Assembly: GCF_014297595.2 (NCBI RefSeq)
Contig: NZ_CP060414.2
Span: 2,232,001-2,296,000 of the forward strand
Origin: Neisseria musculi
Lineage (GTDB): Bacteria; Pseudomonadota; Gammaproteobacteria; Burkholderiales; Neisseriaceae
Direction: 5' to 3'
Length of the DNA stretch: 64,000 nt
Position numbers and translations under genes: made by a program
In this document: one piece after another, positions 45,836-55,432 of the stretch
How positions within the stretch are numbered: position 1 is the first letter of the stretch
Layout: each line of letters begins with the position of its first letter
Notes under the pieces: model-generated
Databases searched by the model: none
The model's input: the letters and a program-made list of their open reading frames with translations, nothing else
Told to the model about the DNA's origin: nothing

Positions 45836-47955
45836 TATTTAACACAGATTGCCGCTGCCGAACGGATTTTGTGGAAAATACGCGGTTCCTTTCAATCGAA
45901 AAACTGGGGTAACCGTGATGTGGCAGAAAAAAGCGGCGGCTATATCTGGCATACCACCGGCTCGGGTAAAACTTTAACTAGCTTCAAGGCGGCGCGGTTG
46001 GCTACCGAGCTCGAGTTTATTGATAAAGTGTTTTTGTGGTCGACCGCAAAGACCTCGACTATCAAACGATGAAGGAATATCAGCGGTTTTCGCCTGATAG
46101 TGTCAACGGTTCGGATAGCACGGTGGGGCTGAAGCGCAATTTGGAAAAAGACGACAATAAAATTATTGTTACCACCATCCAGAAGCTCAATAACCTGATG
46201 AAAAATGAAGACAGTTTGCCGGTTTACCAACAGCAGGTAGTGTTTATTTTTGGCGAATGCCACCGTTCCCAGTTTGGCGAAGTACAAAAAATCTGAAGAA
46301 AAAGTTTAAAAAGTTTTATCAGTTTGGTTTTACCGGCACGCCGATTTTCGAAGACAACGCATTGGGAACAGAAACCACGGAAAAGGTATTCGGCACGCAA
46401 TTGCATTCTTATGTGATTGCCGACGCCATCCGTGATGAAAAAGTGCTGAAATTTAAGGTGGATTATAATGATGTGCGCCCGCAGTTCAAATCGTTGGAAC
46501 AGGAAACAGATGAGCAGAAGTTAAGTGCAGCCGAAAACCGGCAGGCGCTGCTGCATCCGGAACGCATCCGTGAGATTTCTCAATACATTCTTACCCATTT
46601 CCGGTAGAAAACCCACCGCCTAAATGCTGCAGGTAAGGGGTTTAATGCCATGTTCGCCGTGAGCAGCGTGGAAGCGACCAAGCTGTATTACGAAGCTTTG
46701 AAACAGTTGCAACAAGATGCCGCGCAGCCTTTAAAGATTGCCACGATTTTTTCTTTTACAGCCAATGAAGAACAAAACGCTGTCGGCGATATTGTCGATG
46801 AAGATTTTGAAATTTCGGCGATGGATGCCAGCGCCAAAGAGTTTTTGGCTTATGCGATTCAAGATTACAACGCGGCTTTTCGAGCCAATTATAGAGTGGA
46901 AAGCCAAGCGTTTCAAAACTATTACCGTGATCTTTCCCTGCGGGTAAAAAATCAGGAAGTGGATTTGCTGATAGTGGTGGGCATGTTTCTAACCGGCTTC
47001 GATGCACCAACGCTCAATACTTTGTTTGTGGATAAAAACCTGCGCTATCACGGCCTGCTGCAAATCTATTCGCGCACCAACCGCATCCACAACGCTACTA
47101 AAACTTTCGGTAATATTGTTACCTTCCGCGATTTGGAGCAGGCAACGGTTGATGCCATCACTTTGTTCGGTAACAGCCAAACCAGAAACGTGGTGCTGGA
47201 AAAAAGTTATCAGGAATACATGGAAGGCTACACTGATGCACAAACCGGCGAAGCCCGCAGGGGCTATCTGGAAGTGGTGACGGAATTGCAGCAGCGTTTT
47301 CCTGATCCCGGCAATATCGTTACCGAAAAAGACAAACGCGATTTTGCCAAGCTGTTCGGTGAATTTCTGTGTGCAGGCCATATTTTGCAAAACTATGATG
47401 AGTTCGCCGCTTTACAGGCATTTCAGCAGCTGGATACCGGTGACCATGCTGCGATTGAAGCATTCAAAGAAAAATATTATCTGACCAACGAAGACATGCA
47501 AGCCATGCAGGCGGTGGAAATCCCCGGTGCGCGGGTAATTCAGGATTACCGCTCGGCCTACAACGATATCAGGGAATGGCTGCGCCGTGAAAAAGTAGGC
47601 AATGAAGCTGCGCAATCCTCCCTCAATTGGCGAGCAGTTTTTCCGGTTTATCCAGCACGAACAACAGTGTGAAGCAGTGGAATTGATTGCATCGGAAAAT
47701 CTGAATGAAGAAGCAGCCAAACGCTATATTACCGTTTCATTAAAACGCGAATATGTCAGCGAAAACGGCGCGGATTTAAATGCGGTCTTGCCAAAAATGA
47801 GTCCGCTTAACCCACAGTATTTGACCAAAAAACAAAGTGTTTTTGAGAAAATCAGTACGTTTGTAGAGAAATTCAAAGGGGTAGGGGGGGAGATATTGCA
47901 TAAAAAGTCGAGCTCTTGCAATAATATGATTGGTTTAACACAAAAGGCCGTCTGA
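45836..47955 (+). pseudogene. hsdR: hsdR, type I restriction subunit, truncated and frameshifted
   Basis: Fragments in successive frames: [20 protein letters not shown] (Walker A, 45945-46000), [38 protein letters not shown] (helicase motif III), [26 protein letters not shown] (motif VI), and the C-terminal [18 protein letters not shown]...[11 protein letters not shown]. At least four frame breaks occur, near 46035, 46290, 46610 and 47640. The N-terminal nuclease domain is absent because the IS21 copy abuts the 5' side. The original ATP-driven translocase/endonuclease is dead. Confidence 0.88.
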
Positions 47956-47976
47956 AAAACTTTCAGACGGCCTTTT
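47942..47976. terminator. Inverted DUS pair after hsdR
   Basis: Facing DUS copies with flanking A and T runs, a classical rho-independent shape. Confidence 0.75.
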
Positions 47977-48506
47977 AAGATATTTGTGCAAAGATCCCAG
48001 CCTGATCGGATTTTGCAAAGTTTCCTGACCGGTTTTGCATCATTATTCCAGGCAAAATTCCACAGGTAAGCCAGTCGGCTGGAGGCTTCGGCTCCCCTGC
48101 TGTCGTTGTGCGCCTGCATTTGCGTGCACCTTTAGGGGTTGTAAAACAGCAGTTCGCTGAGGCAAGCAGGAGTGTGATGTGCGGCGGCACGGTTTTGGGC
48201 ATGGTTGCTGTGGATGGTGCTGCCCACGATGGTATGGAAATGTGTTTCGGGTGGCGCAACCAGTGTGGCGGCGGTGTGCGGTGTAAGCGCCGGCTGCGCA
48301 TGGTACAGGGTGGTGTAGCGTTTAAACGTAAGGCTTGTTGGGTGTGTGTGGCTGCAGTCGGCAGCGGTGTTTCAGGCGGTTTTGCGGGAGTTGGTGGAAA
48401 GGTCGGCGATCTTATCGGCTTCTTCTTGGCGGATAGTTGCGGCAGCCGTTGCCGCACAGACGGCCATACTGCCAAATAGTGTTTCTTTATGCGTTACAAC
48501 ATAATT
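47977..48506. other. Intergenic region without a supported gene
   Basis: About 530 bp between hsdR and pgk remnants. Frames of 120-170 codons exist on both strands but have skewed, low-complexity composition. The minus strand near 48470 opens MAVCAATAAATIRQEEADKIADL for 31 codons, perhaps a relic of a small gene. Nothing can be named. Confidence 0.4.
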
Positions 48507-48536
48507 AAGGCCGTCTGAATATTTTCAGACGGCCTT
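48507..48536. terminator. Inverted DUS pair after pgk
   Basis: Facing DUS copies 20 bp beyond the pgk stop, on the 3' side of that gene. Confidence 0.75.
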
Positions 48537-48555
48537 GACTGCGCTCAAACGCTGT

Positions 48556-49731
48556 TTAAGCCCGCTGTCCGAGCACGGCCACGGCGGGCAGTTCTTTGCC
48601 TTCCAAAAACTCCAGGAAAGCACCGCCGCCGGTGGAGATATAGCTGATTTGACCGGTTACGCCGAATTTGGCAATTGCTGCCAGCGTGTCGCCGCCGCCG
48701 GCAATCGAAAAGGCGGGGCTTTCGGCGATGGCTTTGGCCAAAACTTCGGTGCCGCCGGCAAATTGGTCGAACTCAAATACGCCCACGGGGCCGTTCCACA
48801 CGATGGTGCCGGCTTGTTTCAGTGCGGCGGCCAGTGCGGCAGCAGACTGGGGGCCGATGTCGAGAATCATATCGTCTTCAGCCACATCATCGATGGCTTT
48901 AACGGTGGCTTCTGCATCGGCAGCAAAGGTTTTGGCCACCACCACATCGGTGGGCAGCGGCACGCTGCCGCCTTTAGCCGCCATTTTTTCCATGATTTTT
49001 TTGGATTCTGCCACCAAATCGTGTTCGGCCAGCGATTTACCGATGGGTTTGCCGGCGGCCCAAAGGAAGGTGTTGGCGATACCGCCGCCCACGATTAATT
49101 GGTCAACCTTGTCGGCCAAGCTCTCGAGAATGGTGAGTTTGGTGGAAACTTTGCTGCCGGCCACAATCGCTGCCAGCGGGCGGGCGGGCGCTTTAAGGGC
49201 TTTGCCCAAGGCATCGAGTTCGCCCGCCATCAGCACGCCGGCACAGGCCACAGGGGCGGCTTGGGCAACGGCTTCGGTGGAAGCCTGGGCTCGGTGGGCG
49301 GTGCCGAAAGCGTCGTTTACAAACACATCGCACAGGGCCGCATAGGCTTTGCCCAGTTCCAAATTGTTTTTCTTTTCGCCTTTGTTGATGCGCACGTTTT
49401 GCAGCATGGCGATTTCGCCGGCTTGGAGCTTGGGCGGGTTGTCGCGCCAGTCATTGAGCACTTTCACTTCTTTGCCCAACAGGTTGCCAAGATGGGTGGC
49501 TACGGGGGCAACATCGTCTTCGGGGTGGAATTCGCCTTCGGTGGGGCGCCCCAAGTGCGACATCACAATCACCGCCGCACCGTTGTCCAGGCAATATTGA
49601 ATTGAGGCGAGCGATGCGCGGATGCGGGTATCATCGCTGATTTGGCCGTCTTTAAACGGCACATTCATGTCCGAGCGGATCAATACGGTTTTGCCCTGCA
49701 CGTTTTGTTCGGTGAGTTTCAAAAATGCCAT
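48556..49731 (-). CDS. pgk: Phosphoglycerate kinase
   Basis: 391 residues. Transfers phosphate from 1,3-bisphosphoglycerate to ADP in glycolysis and the reverse in gluconeogenesis. The signature [22 protein letters not shown] is at residues 16-37, with [11 protein letters not shown] for substrate, [14 protein letters not shown] for nucleotide, and [13 protein letters not shown] near the C-terminus. AAAGGAACC precedes the ATG. Intact. Located alone, away from gapA or fba. Confidence 0.97.
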   Translation of the reverse strand: MAFLKLTEQNVQGKTVLIRSDMNVPFKDGQISDDTRIRASLASIQYCLDNGAAVIVMSHLGRPTEGEFHPEDDVAPVATHLGNLLGKEVKVLNDWRDNPPKLQAGEIAMLQNVRINKGEKKNNLELGKAYAALCDVFVNDAFGTAHRAQASTEAVAQAAPVACAGVLMAGELDALGKALKAPARPLAAIVAGSKVSTKLTILESLADKVDQLIVGGGIANTFLWAAGKPIGKSLAEHDLVAESKKIMEKMAAKGGSVPLPTDVVVAKTFAADAEATVKAIDDVAEDDMILDIGPQSAAALAAALKQAGTIVWNGPVGVFEFDQFAGGTEVLAKAIAESPAFSIAGGGDTLAAIAKFGVTGQISYISTGGGAFLEFLEGKELPAVAVLGQRA

Positions 49732-49888
49732 GTCGGTTCCTTTGGGGAGAATGAAAAAAATCGGGGTTTATTATGCGCGAAGAGCGGTTCGGGGTAAAGC
49801 CGCTGCGGCTGTGGGCTTGATTTGTGTCATGATTACATGGGGTTACAGGAAAAGGCCGTTTGAAAAGGTCCCGCTTAAGGTGGGGCGG

Positions 49889-50548
49889 CTAGCGTAAGCC
49901 GAAAAACGTTAGTACGCTGTTGCCCCAGCGTTCAAAATAATAGATAAACAGTGCGTAGCTTTCCTGCAGGAGAAATTCGTTTTTTTTGTCTGACCGGCTG
50001 TATCGGGTGGTGGGGGTGCCTGAGGTGCGGGCGTTCAAACCCAGCTCTTTGGCGATGGCGGCGGCGCGGGCGGTATGGTAGGGATCGCTGACGATGATTA
50101 CGCTGCCGATGCCGTTGGCACGCAGCAGTTGGCGGGCGTTGTGGAGGTTTTCATAGGTGTTGCGTGATTTGTTTTCAAATAGAATGTCGCGCGCGGGCAC
50201 GCCTTGTTTGATGGCGTAGCGGCGGCCGACTTCGGCTTCGGTCATGAAGCCTTTTTTGGGGGTGCCGCCGGTGAACACAAGTTTTTCTACGCGGCCGCTT
50301 TGGTAGAGGGCGATGCCGTGGTTGATGCGCTCTTGAAACACGGGAGAGGGGCGTTTGTCCCATGCGGCAGCGCCCAGCACGACGGCGGCATCGGCGTGTA
50401 TATCGGGGGGGAGGCTCCGGTTGCCGGTGCTGTAAACCGACCACACGCAGCAGGCGAAGGCAAACGCTACCAGCAGCAGGCTTAAAACCAAGCCGTGCAG
50501 AAAGTGGTAGCGTAGGCCGTTGCGGCTGTATAGGGCGGGTGTGAGCAT
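49889..50548 (-). CDS. YdcF/SanA-like DUF218 membrane-anchored protein
   Basis: 219 residues. One N-terminal membrane helix (HFLHGLVLSLLLVAFAFACCVW) anchors a DUF218 domain: DAAVVLGAAAW, VFTGGTPKKGFMTEAEVGRRYA, ENKSRNTYENLHNARQLL and VIIVSDPYHTARAAAIAKELG. The family includes SanA and ElyC, linked to envelope integrity and lipid carrier metabolism; the reaction is not established. The acidic/His residues of the putative active site are present. The domain should face the periplasm. Confidence 0.85.
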   Translation of the reverse strand: MLTPALYSRNGLRYHFLHGLVLSLLLVAFAFACCVWSVYSTGNRSLPPDIHADAAVVLGAAAWDKRPSPVFQERINHGIALYQSGRVEKLVFTGGTPKKGFMTEAEVGRRYAIKQGVPARDILFENKSRNTYENLHNARQLLRANGIGSVIIVSDPYHTARAAAIAKELGLNARTSGTPTTRYSRSDKKNEFLLQESYALFIYYFERWGNSVLTFFGLR

Positions 50549-50576
50549 GGGGTTTCCGGTTGGTTGTAATGTGTTT

Positions 50577-50619
50577 TTTCAGACGGCCTTTGCGGTTTCG
50601 GTATCAGGCCGTCTGAAAA
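50577..50619. terminator. Outward-facing DUS pair after the ArsC-like gene
   Basis: TTTTCAGACGGCC...GGCCGTCTGAAAA, with the complementary arms 17 bases apart. It lies 3' of the ArsC-like gene, before the YdcF-like gene. Confidence 0.65.
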
Positions 50620-50631
50620 GGAGATTGGGTT

Positions 50632-50988
50632 TTACAATAAAGCTTCGATGTTTTCCAGCGGCCTGCCTACCGCTGCTTTGCTGCCGGCCACCACAATCGG
50701 CCGCTCTAACAGCGCGGGGTGGGCGGCGATGGCTTTAAGCAGGTCGTTGCTGCTCAGGGTGGGGTTGTCCAGTTCCAGCTCGCGGTAGAGTGCATCTTTC
50801 ACGCGCATCATGCTGCGGGGCGAATCGGCGCCGAGTTTGGCAAAAATGCTTTGCAGTTCTTCAAATGAAGGCGGGGTGTCGAGATAGTTCACCACATCGG
50901 CATCAATGCCGCGCACATTCAGCAGGGAGAGGGCGGCGCGTGATTTGCTGCAACGGTTGTTGTGATAGAGTGTAACGGTTTTCGGCAT
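50632..50988 (-). CDS. ArsC-family glutaredoxin-like reductase
   Basis: 118 residues from the ATG at 50988, with AAGGAA 6 bases upstream. A thioredoxin-fold protein with a single active-site cysteine C13 in YHNNRCSKSRAAL, matching ArsC (HNxxCSxSR). The downstream arginine region RPIVVAGSKAAVGRP is the arsenate-binding RP...GRP part. It may reduce arsenate with glutathione/glutaredoxin, but stand-alone members (ArsC/YffB class) often have other or unknown roles. No ars operon neighbours. Divergent from the TlpA-like gene. Confidence 0.88.
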   Translation of the reverse strand: MPKTVTLYHNNRCSKSRAALSLLNVRGIDADVVNYLDTPPSFEELQSIFAKLGADSPRSMMRVKDALYRELELDNPTLSSNDLLKAIAAHPALLERPIVVAGSKAAVGRPLENIEALL

Positions 50989-51171
50989 GAAGGTTCCTTG
51001 ATGTTTGAGCGGTTTTTTGATTGTAAACCAATCTTTACGAATTGTTCCAGCCGCATTTTGAGTCAAATCATAAAGGTTGCAGGATAAACGCCGCAAAAAA
51101 ACAGAAAGGCCGTCTGAAAGGCTACAATATAGTCTCAATATAGCCGCAACGGTTTAAAAAAGGAAAGAGCT

Positions 51172-51642
51172 ATGAAAATTTTAACAGCCCTGTTATTGGC
51201 CGCCGTTTGCGGGCAGGCTGCCGCCTCCGAACTGCAAAGCTGGGACAGCAGTGCGCCGCAGCATACCGCATCGCTCAAAGCGCCTGTGCGCATCATTAAT
51301 TTGTGGGCAACTTGGTGTGCGCCCTGCCGCAAAGAAATGCCGGCTATGTCGGCATGGTATCGTAAACAGAAAAAGGGCAGTGTGGATATGGTGGGCATTG
51401 CGCTGGACAGCCGTGAAAATATCGCCCAATTTCTCAAACAAACGCCTGTGTCCTACCCTGTTTGGCGTTACACCGGCAGCGACAGCCGCAGCTTGATGAA
51501 AAGTTTCGGCAACACCGTGGGCGGCCTGCCCTTTACGGTGGTGGAGGCGAAAAAATGCGATTATAAACAAACGGTTTTTGGCGAGGTAACGGCAGAAAAA
51601 CTCAATCAGGCACTGGCTAAAGTGCGAGCAAAATGCGGCTGA
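51172..51642 (+). CDS. Periplasmic TlpA-like thioredoxin
   Basis: 156 residues with a Sec signal peptide (MKILTALLLAAVCGQAAA). The thioredoxin active site WCAPC is at 48-52, in LWATWCAPCRKEMPAMS, the TlpA/ResA pattern. The cis-proline region is GGLPFTVVE. Extra cysteines (KKCDYK and the C-terminal KCG) may form a second disulfide. Such proteins reduce disulfides in the periplasm, for example during cytochrome or methionine-sulfoxide repair. GGAAAGAG precedes the ATG. No partner gene is adjacent. Confidence 0.9.
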   Translation: MKILTALLLAAVCGQAAASELQSWDSSAPQHTASLKAPVRIINLWATWCAPCRKEMPAMSAWYRKQKKGSVDMVGIALDSRENIAQFLKQTPVSYPVWRYTGSDSRSLMKSFGNTVGGLPFTVVEAKKCDYKQTVFGEVTAEKLNQALAKVRAKCG

Positions 51643-51651
51643 CGTTTGATT

Positions 51652-51740
51652 TATAGTGAAACCTGCTTGATTCCCGTGTAAGGCAGTGCCGCAGTGCGGA
51701 TGGTGCGGCTGTTACGGGATCAAACGGGCTTGGCAACACT
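51652..51740. repeat. Dispersed intergenic repeat, copy 6
   Basis: Opens TATAGTGAAACCTGCTTGAT, then GTGTAAGGCAGTGCCGCAGTG, like the core of other copies. It starts 10 bp after the TlpA-like stop. The 3' end is not clear. Confidence 0.45.
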
Positions 51741-51828
51741 AAAACAATACGGTGTCGATGCGCTTTGAACACCAAGAGAGTGGTTGGGTAAGCCGCCGAG
51801 GTCGGTTTCCACGGGCTTTTCTGCCTGT

Positions 51829-52056
51829 TTAACGTTTGCGGGCGCTGATTTGTTGAAAGATACGAAGGGCTTCGAAGGCACCCATTTTTTGGGCGGTAAT
51901 GGTGCGTGTTGGCAATATGGCGGCCAAAGCCAAAGGCTTGGCCAACAGTACGGCTGTGGCCGAGGCGGCCATGCCACCCAGCAATTGGCGGCGGCTCAGG
52001 GCGGCGGCGGGGGCGGCTATCAAGGCTGCCTGCTTGAATGAGGTATTTTGTTTCAT
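51829..52056 (-). CDS. Small Tat-signal protein of unknown function
   Basis: 75 residues from the ATG at 52056. A twin-arginine motif SRRQLLGG is followed by a hydrophobic stretch (MAASATAVLLAKPLALAAIL), so the protein should be exported by Tat or anchored in the membrane. The remaining 25 residues (AFEALRIFQQISARKR) are basic. The start overlaps the stop of the upstream immunity-like pseudogene (ATGA), so it belonged to the same transcript. Too short for a cofactor-binding Tat substrate; perhaps truncated. Family not recognised. Confidence 0.5.
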   Translation of the reverse strand: MKQNTSFKQAALIAAPAAALSRRQLLGGMAASATAVLLAKPLALAAILPTRTITAQKMGAFEALRIFQQISARKR

Positions 52057-52638
52057 CACACAGCCCCCGGGCGCAGGCGGATGGAAGATGCCAAACGATC
52101 CCACAAGGCCAGGGCCTCTTCATCGCTGGCAAATAAGGCAGAGTTGTCTTTATACTGGCTTCCGCTGACCGAAAGCTCAATATTGAGGTTGGGCTCGCTT
52201 AACGAATCTCCTTTACTTGGGGCTTCCCATTTGAAGGCGTAGCCGCGTTTGCTGTTTTGCGTACCTGCGGTCAGGATTTCATCGGCCTCAATCGGCCCGA
52301 CATTGCGCTTGCGGTTGCGCAGGGTTTTCAGGCCTTCGGCGCTGCGGGCCAGTTCACCCAAGATACCTCCAGCACGTTGGCGCAGGCCGGGTTCGGGCTC
52401 GTCCTGCACAAAGCGGCTTAAATACAAACCAACATCGGGCTTGCCTGCCAGCTCAATACCCAATTGCCAACTTTCCACATTCAAGCGATTGAGTGTCAGA
52501 AGCGCATCGCCCATTACGAATCCAGAACGACTGTTGACTTCTTGATCAGCACCGATATACACCAAGTTTTTATTCACCAAGCTGCGGCACATCCACCAAG
52601 TGCCTGCCAATCGCATGGGTTTTCCATTGCATGTTCAT
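52056..52638 (-). pseudogene. Tli4-like T6SS immunity protein, disrupted
   Basis: The start MNMQWKTHAIGRHLVDVPQLGE at 52638 matches the N-terminus of Tli4-type immunity lipoprotein relatives, then stops after 22 codons. From about 52580 another frame resumes (NKNLVYIGADQEVNSRSGFVMGD) and ends with SDEEALALWDRLASSIRLRPGAV, the characteristic end of the Tli4 C-terminal domain. Part of the N-terminal domain seems lost. Tli4 neutralises a phospholipase effector of type VI secretion in Pseudomonas. The identification is from remembered family pattern and needs a profile search. Confidence 0.6.
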
Positions 52639-52830
52639 GATGTTTCTCCCCCCTCCTGTTGATGCCGGTTCGCCCCTTTCGCCAGTTTGATGATGCTGTA
52701 GAGCGAGGCGTACAGGGCGCGATCATCGTTGTAGCTGCCCTGATGTCCGTAACAAAATTTGGCGTGATGTCTGCCCGGCAGCCTTACCGAGTGTGAAAAC
52801 CCATTGTACACCCTTGCCGGTTGATTCTGC
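52635..52830 (-). pseudogene. C-terminal fragment of a probable T6SS effector-type protein
   Basis: The frame ...FSHSVRLPGRHHAKFCYGH and NDDRALYASLYSIIKLAKGAN ends in TGA overlapping the ATG of the Tli4-like pseudogene (ATGA). Overlapping stop and start, and the neighbour's immunity role, suggest this is the tail of the cognate effector. Only about 60 codons look coding. efeB begins on the other side at 52870, so the rest is gone. The family cannot be named with confidence. Confidence 0.45.
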
Positions 52831-52869
52831 CTTATCCTGCTTTGCGCGGTTTTGATGATACGGGCGGCA

Positions 52870-54138
52870 TCAGCCCGACAGCAGGCCCTGCCCGAAAAAG
52901 CTGCCTTTTTCCGCACCTGGCAACACGAAGAAATAGCCGCCGCCGAAGGGGCTGATGTATTCTTCGAGCGGCTCGAAATCCAGTAGTTTCTGCACGAAGA
53001 TAAAGCCGTCTGCAAGGTTGGCCTGATAGCAGATAAACACCAGCCCCACATCTAACTGGCCGTTTTTGGCCAGCCCGCGCGAGTAGTTGAAAGGCCGTCT
53101 GAAAAGCCGGTGTTTTTTCAGAAATGCGGGGTTGCGCGGGTTGGCCAGGCGCATATGGCTGTCTTTGGGAATGGTGTTGCCTTCGGGGTCGCGCGTGTAA
53201 TCGGGAACATCGTGTTCTTTTTTCATGCCCAGGGGCGCGCCGCTGTATTTTTCGCGCCCGAAAATGGCTTCCTGCTCCTGAAGGGGGGTTCTGTCCCAAA
53301 ACTCGACAAAATGGCGGATCAGCCGCACTGCCTGATAGCTGCCGTTTTTTGCCCATGCGGGTTCGTTTAAGCTGTTGGAGGCAATGCCCGTCCACAACAC
53401 ATCATCGGCAGTTTCAGGGTCTTGCACGTTTGGGTTGGCGCTGCCGTCCCGAAAGCCGAACAGGTTGCGGGCGGCGGCACCGGGCTCGGTTTTGGGCAGA
53501 AAGCCATCGATGCTCCAGCGGGCAACGGCATATGAAGCGGTGTTTTTAATGATGTCGCGCAGGGCGTTTTGGCAGGTTTCGGGGGTGAAGGCGCAGATTT
53601 GCAGGCTGATGTCGCCGTCGCACCATTCGGGCCGGAGGCGGTCGTTGGGGAATTTCTGCATTTCCTGCAAGTGTTTGGGCTTTTTGGCGGAGAGCCCGAA
53701 GCGTTGGTCGAACAGGCTTGCGCCCACGCCCAGCGTGATGGTAAGGCCGTCGGGTTTGATGGTTTTGCCCACAATGCCGCTGCCGACGGGCGGCAGCTTG
53801 GCATCGTTGTCGTTTAATGCTCCGCCCTGGGTGAGAAATTCGATGCGCGAAGTGAGAATGCGCAGCAGCTGCTCCAATTCTTTGGCGGTTTTCACTGCCA
53901 CATCAAAGGCAGCCATGATGCCGAACTGCTGATGCGGGGTGGTGATACCTGCCTGGCGAGCTCCGTAGCAGGGGTAGCTTTCGGCCGAATGCGGCTGCTC
54001 TGCCTGCCGATAGGCTCTGCCCTTTTTTTCTCCCCACATAAAGCCGCCTGCGACCGTGGCCACACCGGCCGCGCCCACGGCTGCGGTTTTCAGCAAAAAG
54101 CGTTTGCCGGGCTGGGCGGGCTGTTTGGAATCAGGCAT
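52870..54138 (-). CDS. efeB: EfeB, Dyp-type haem peroxidase/deferrochelatase
   Basis: 422 residues. EfeB is the periplasmic haem enzyme of the EfeUOB ferrous iron importer and also extracts iron from haem. The Dyp hallmark GxxDG is in NLFGFRDGSANP. Other conserved parts are FGIMAAFDV, LTITLGVGASLFDQRFGL, and the C-terminal GGYFFVLPG. The signal region GKRFLLKTAAVGAAGVATVAGG is Tat-like but has KR in place of RR, a known tolerated variant. It is the third Efe gene, separated from efeO by a lipoprotein gene and repeats. Confidence 0.93.
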   Translation of the reverse strand: MPDSKQPAQPGKRFLLKTAAVGAAGVATVAGGFMWGEKKGRAYRQAEQPHSAESYPCYGARQAGITTPHQQFGIMAAFDVAVKTAKELEQLLRILTSRIEFLTQGGALNDNDAKLPPVGSGIVGKTIKPDGLTITLGVGASLFDQRFGLSAKKPKHLQEMQKFPNDRLRPEWCDGDISLQICAFTPETCQNALRDIIKNTASYAVARWSIDGFLPKTEPGAAARNLFGFRDGSANPNVQDPETADDVLWTGIASNSLNEPAWAKNGSYQAVRLIRHFVEFWDRTPLQEQEAIFGREKYSGAPLGMKKEHDVPDYTRDPEGNTIPKDSHMRLANPRNPAFLKKHRLFRRPFNYSRGLAKNGQLDVGLVFICYQANLADGFIFVQKLLDFEPLEEYISPFGGGYFFVLPGAEKGSFFGQGLLSG

Positions 54139-54220
54139 GGTTTCTCCTTTAATCTAATCGGTTAAATCGGCAGATTCAGGTGCGGTTTGGGTTATGCGGC
54201 CGTCTGAATCCGGGGCATGG

Positions 54221-54280
54221 CTATAGTGAATCACTTTATTGCGGATATAAGGCAGCGATGCCGTAACGGCAATATGCCTT
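54221..54280. repeat. Dispersed intergenic repeat, copy 7
   Basis: Begins CTATAGTGAATCACTTTATT and contains ATAAGGCAGCGATGCCGTAA, the best match to the shared core. It lies between efeB and its upstream neighbour. The right end is not clear. Confidence 0.5.
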
Positions 54281-54403
54281 GCCCGACCTTGCCGTGCAAA
54301 ATTTCTGCCGGCGCACCTTTAGAAAAACGGTGAAGCAATACTTCCACCGTTTTCACAGAATTGCTGTATGTTGGCAAACAGCAGGCTTTAGCCGGGCAAA
54401 TCC

Positions 54404-54447
54404 GGTTTTCAGACGGCCTATCCGGTTTAACAGGCCGTCTGAAAACG
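54404..54447. terminator. Outward-facing DUS pair after the lipoprotein gene
   Basis: CGGTTTTCAGACGGCC...GGCCGTCTGAAAACCG-like arms (last bases ACGG) ending 3 bp before the stop of the 54450 gene, so it is its terminator. Confidence 0.7.
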
Positions 54448-54449
54448 GT

Positions 54450-55016
54450 TTAACGTTTGATATTCAACATATCGCGGTAAACCTGTTTGGCTTGGGTGGG
54501 GATAATGGTCGGCTGTTCGAACACGGTTTCCCTGCCTGCCAGATCGCGGATGGTGATTCTGTAGTGTTGGCGGGTGTTGCCCGAAACATAAAGCCACGGG
54601 GCATTTTTTTCGGTCATATCCAGCTCGGCGGTTTGGCCCACCCAGGTTACGCTTCCGGGTTTCTTGCCACTGAGATAAGTTTGCGCGCCTGCCGGCTGCT
54701 GCGGCTGCCATGAAGATTTCACGGTGGGGTTGCGGCTGTCGTCTATCACGGTTTCGGCCCGGCCGCCGCTGATGCGCTCAACCTTCACCGAAGCTACTTT
54801 CGGGGCTTGTTTCAACAAAACGGTAAAACCGTAACGGTAGCCCGATTCGGCGGCATTGCCGGGCTTTACTTGGGCAACCACCCCGCCGGCTCCTTCAACT
54901 TTATATTCGGCATTTTCCTGCCCCACAGGCACACCCAAACTGCCTGCCAAACTGGCGCAGGCGCAAAGCGAAGCAGCGGCCAATATGCTTGGCAGCCATG
55001 TTTTTACGGCTTTCAT
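54450..55016 (-). CDS. Putative lipoprotein between efeO and efeB
   Basis: 188 residues from the ATG at 55016 (AAAGGAAA 7 bases upstream). The signal sequence MKAVKTWLPSILAAASLCAC ends in a lipobox-like LCAC, so it is probably lipid-anchored. The mature part is beta-rich with two repeated basic segments (KVASVKVERISGG, QHYRITIRDLAGRETVF), suggesting an immunoglobulin-like or carbohydrate-binding fold. No family is recognised. It lies inside the Efe gene set but has its own terminator, so a role in iron uptake is only suggested by position. Confidence 0.65.
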   Translation of the reverse strand: MKAVKTWLPSILAAASLCACASLAGSLGVPVGQENAEYKVEGAGGVVAQVKPGNAAESGYRYGFTVLLKQAPKVASVKVERISGGRAETVIDDSRNPTVKSSWQPQQPAGAQTYLSGKKPGSVTWVGQTAELDMTEKNAPWLYVSGNTRQHYRITIRDLAGRETVFEQPTIIPTQAKQVYRDMLNIKR

Positions 55017-55327
55017 TGAAATTTCCTTTCTTTGTTGAGTGAAATGCTGCCGTTTGCGGCAGAACCATAACACTATCGTTATGCCGACTGCGGCAGGTGT
55101 TTGCCTGTTTGCCGCTTTGCCGAAATATGGCCACTAAAAACAAGCGCAGGGCTGCGGGTAAATACGGGCGGTCGGCACGTTATAATCTTAAAGCAGTTTC
55201 ACGATAGTGAAACAACACAAAACCACACGGCGTTGCCACCGTTTTTCTGTTGTGTGCCGTTTCGCTGTATTTTAATGATTTCAAATCATTGCCGGTTGAT
55301 TTAGGTTAAGCGGGAAAGGGGTTAAAA

Positions 55328-55359
55328 GGTTTCAGACGGCCTTTAGGCCGTCTGAAACC
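55328..55359. terminator. Inverted DUS pair downstream of efeO
   Basis: GGTTTCAGACGGCC...GGCCGTCTGAAACC with a very short loop, about 75 bp after the efeO stop. Confidence 0.7.
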
Positions 55360-55432
55360 CAAGCGGTTTGATTGCCGTTTATCTGCCCTCAGGCCGTTAT
55401 GTTGGAAACCGTCCGCTTTGCACAAACGCCGG

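Noticed and set aside
48108..48479. Glycine/valine-rich frame between hsdR and pgk
   Set aside because: Low-complexity composition on both strands and no conserved motif.
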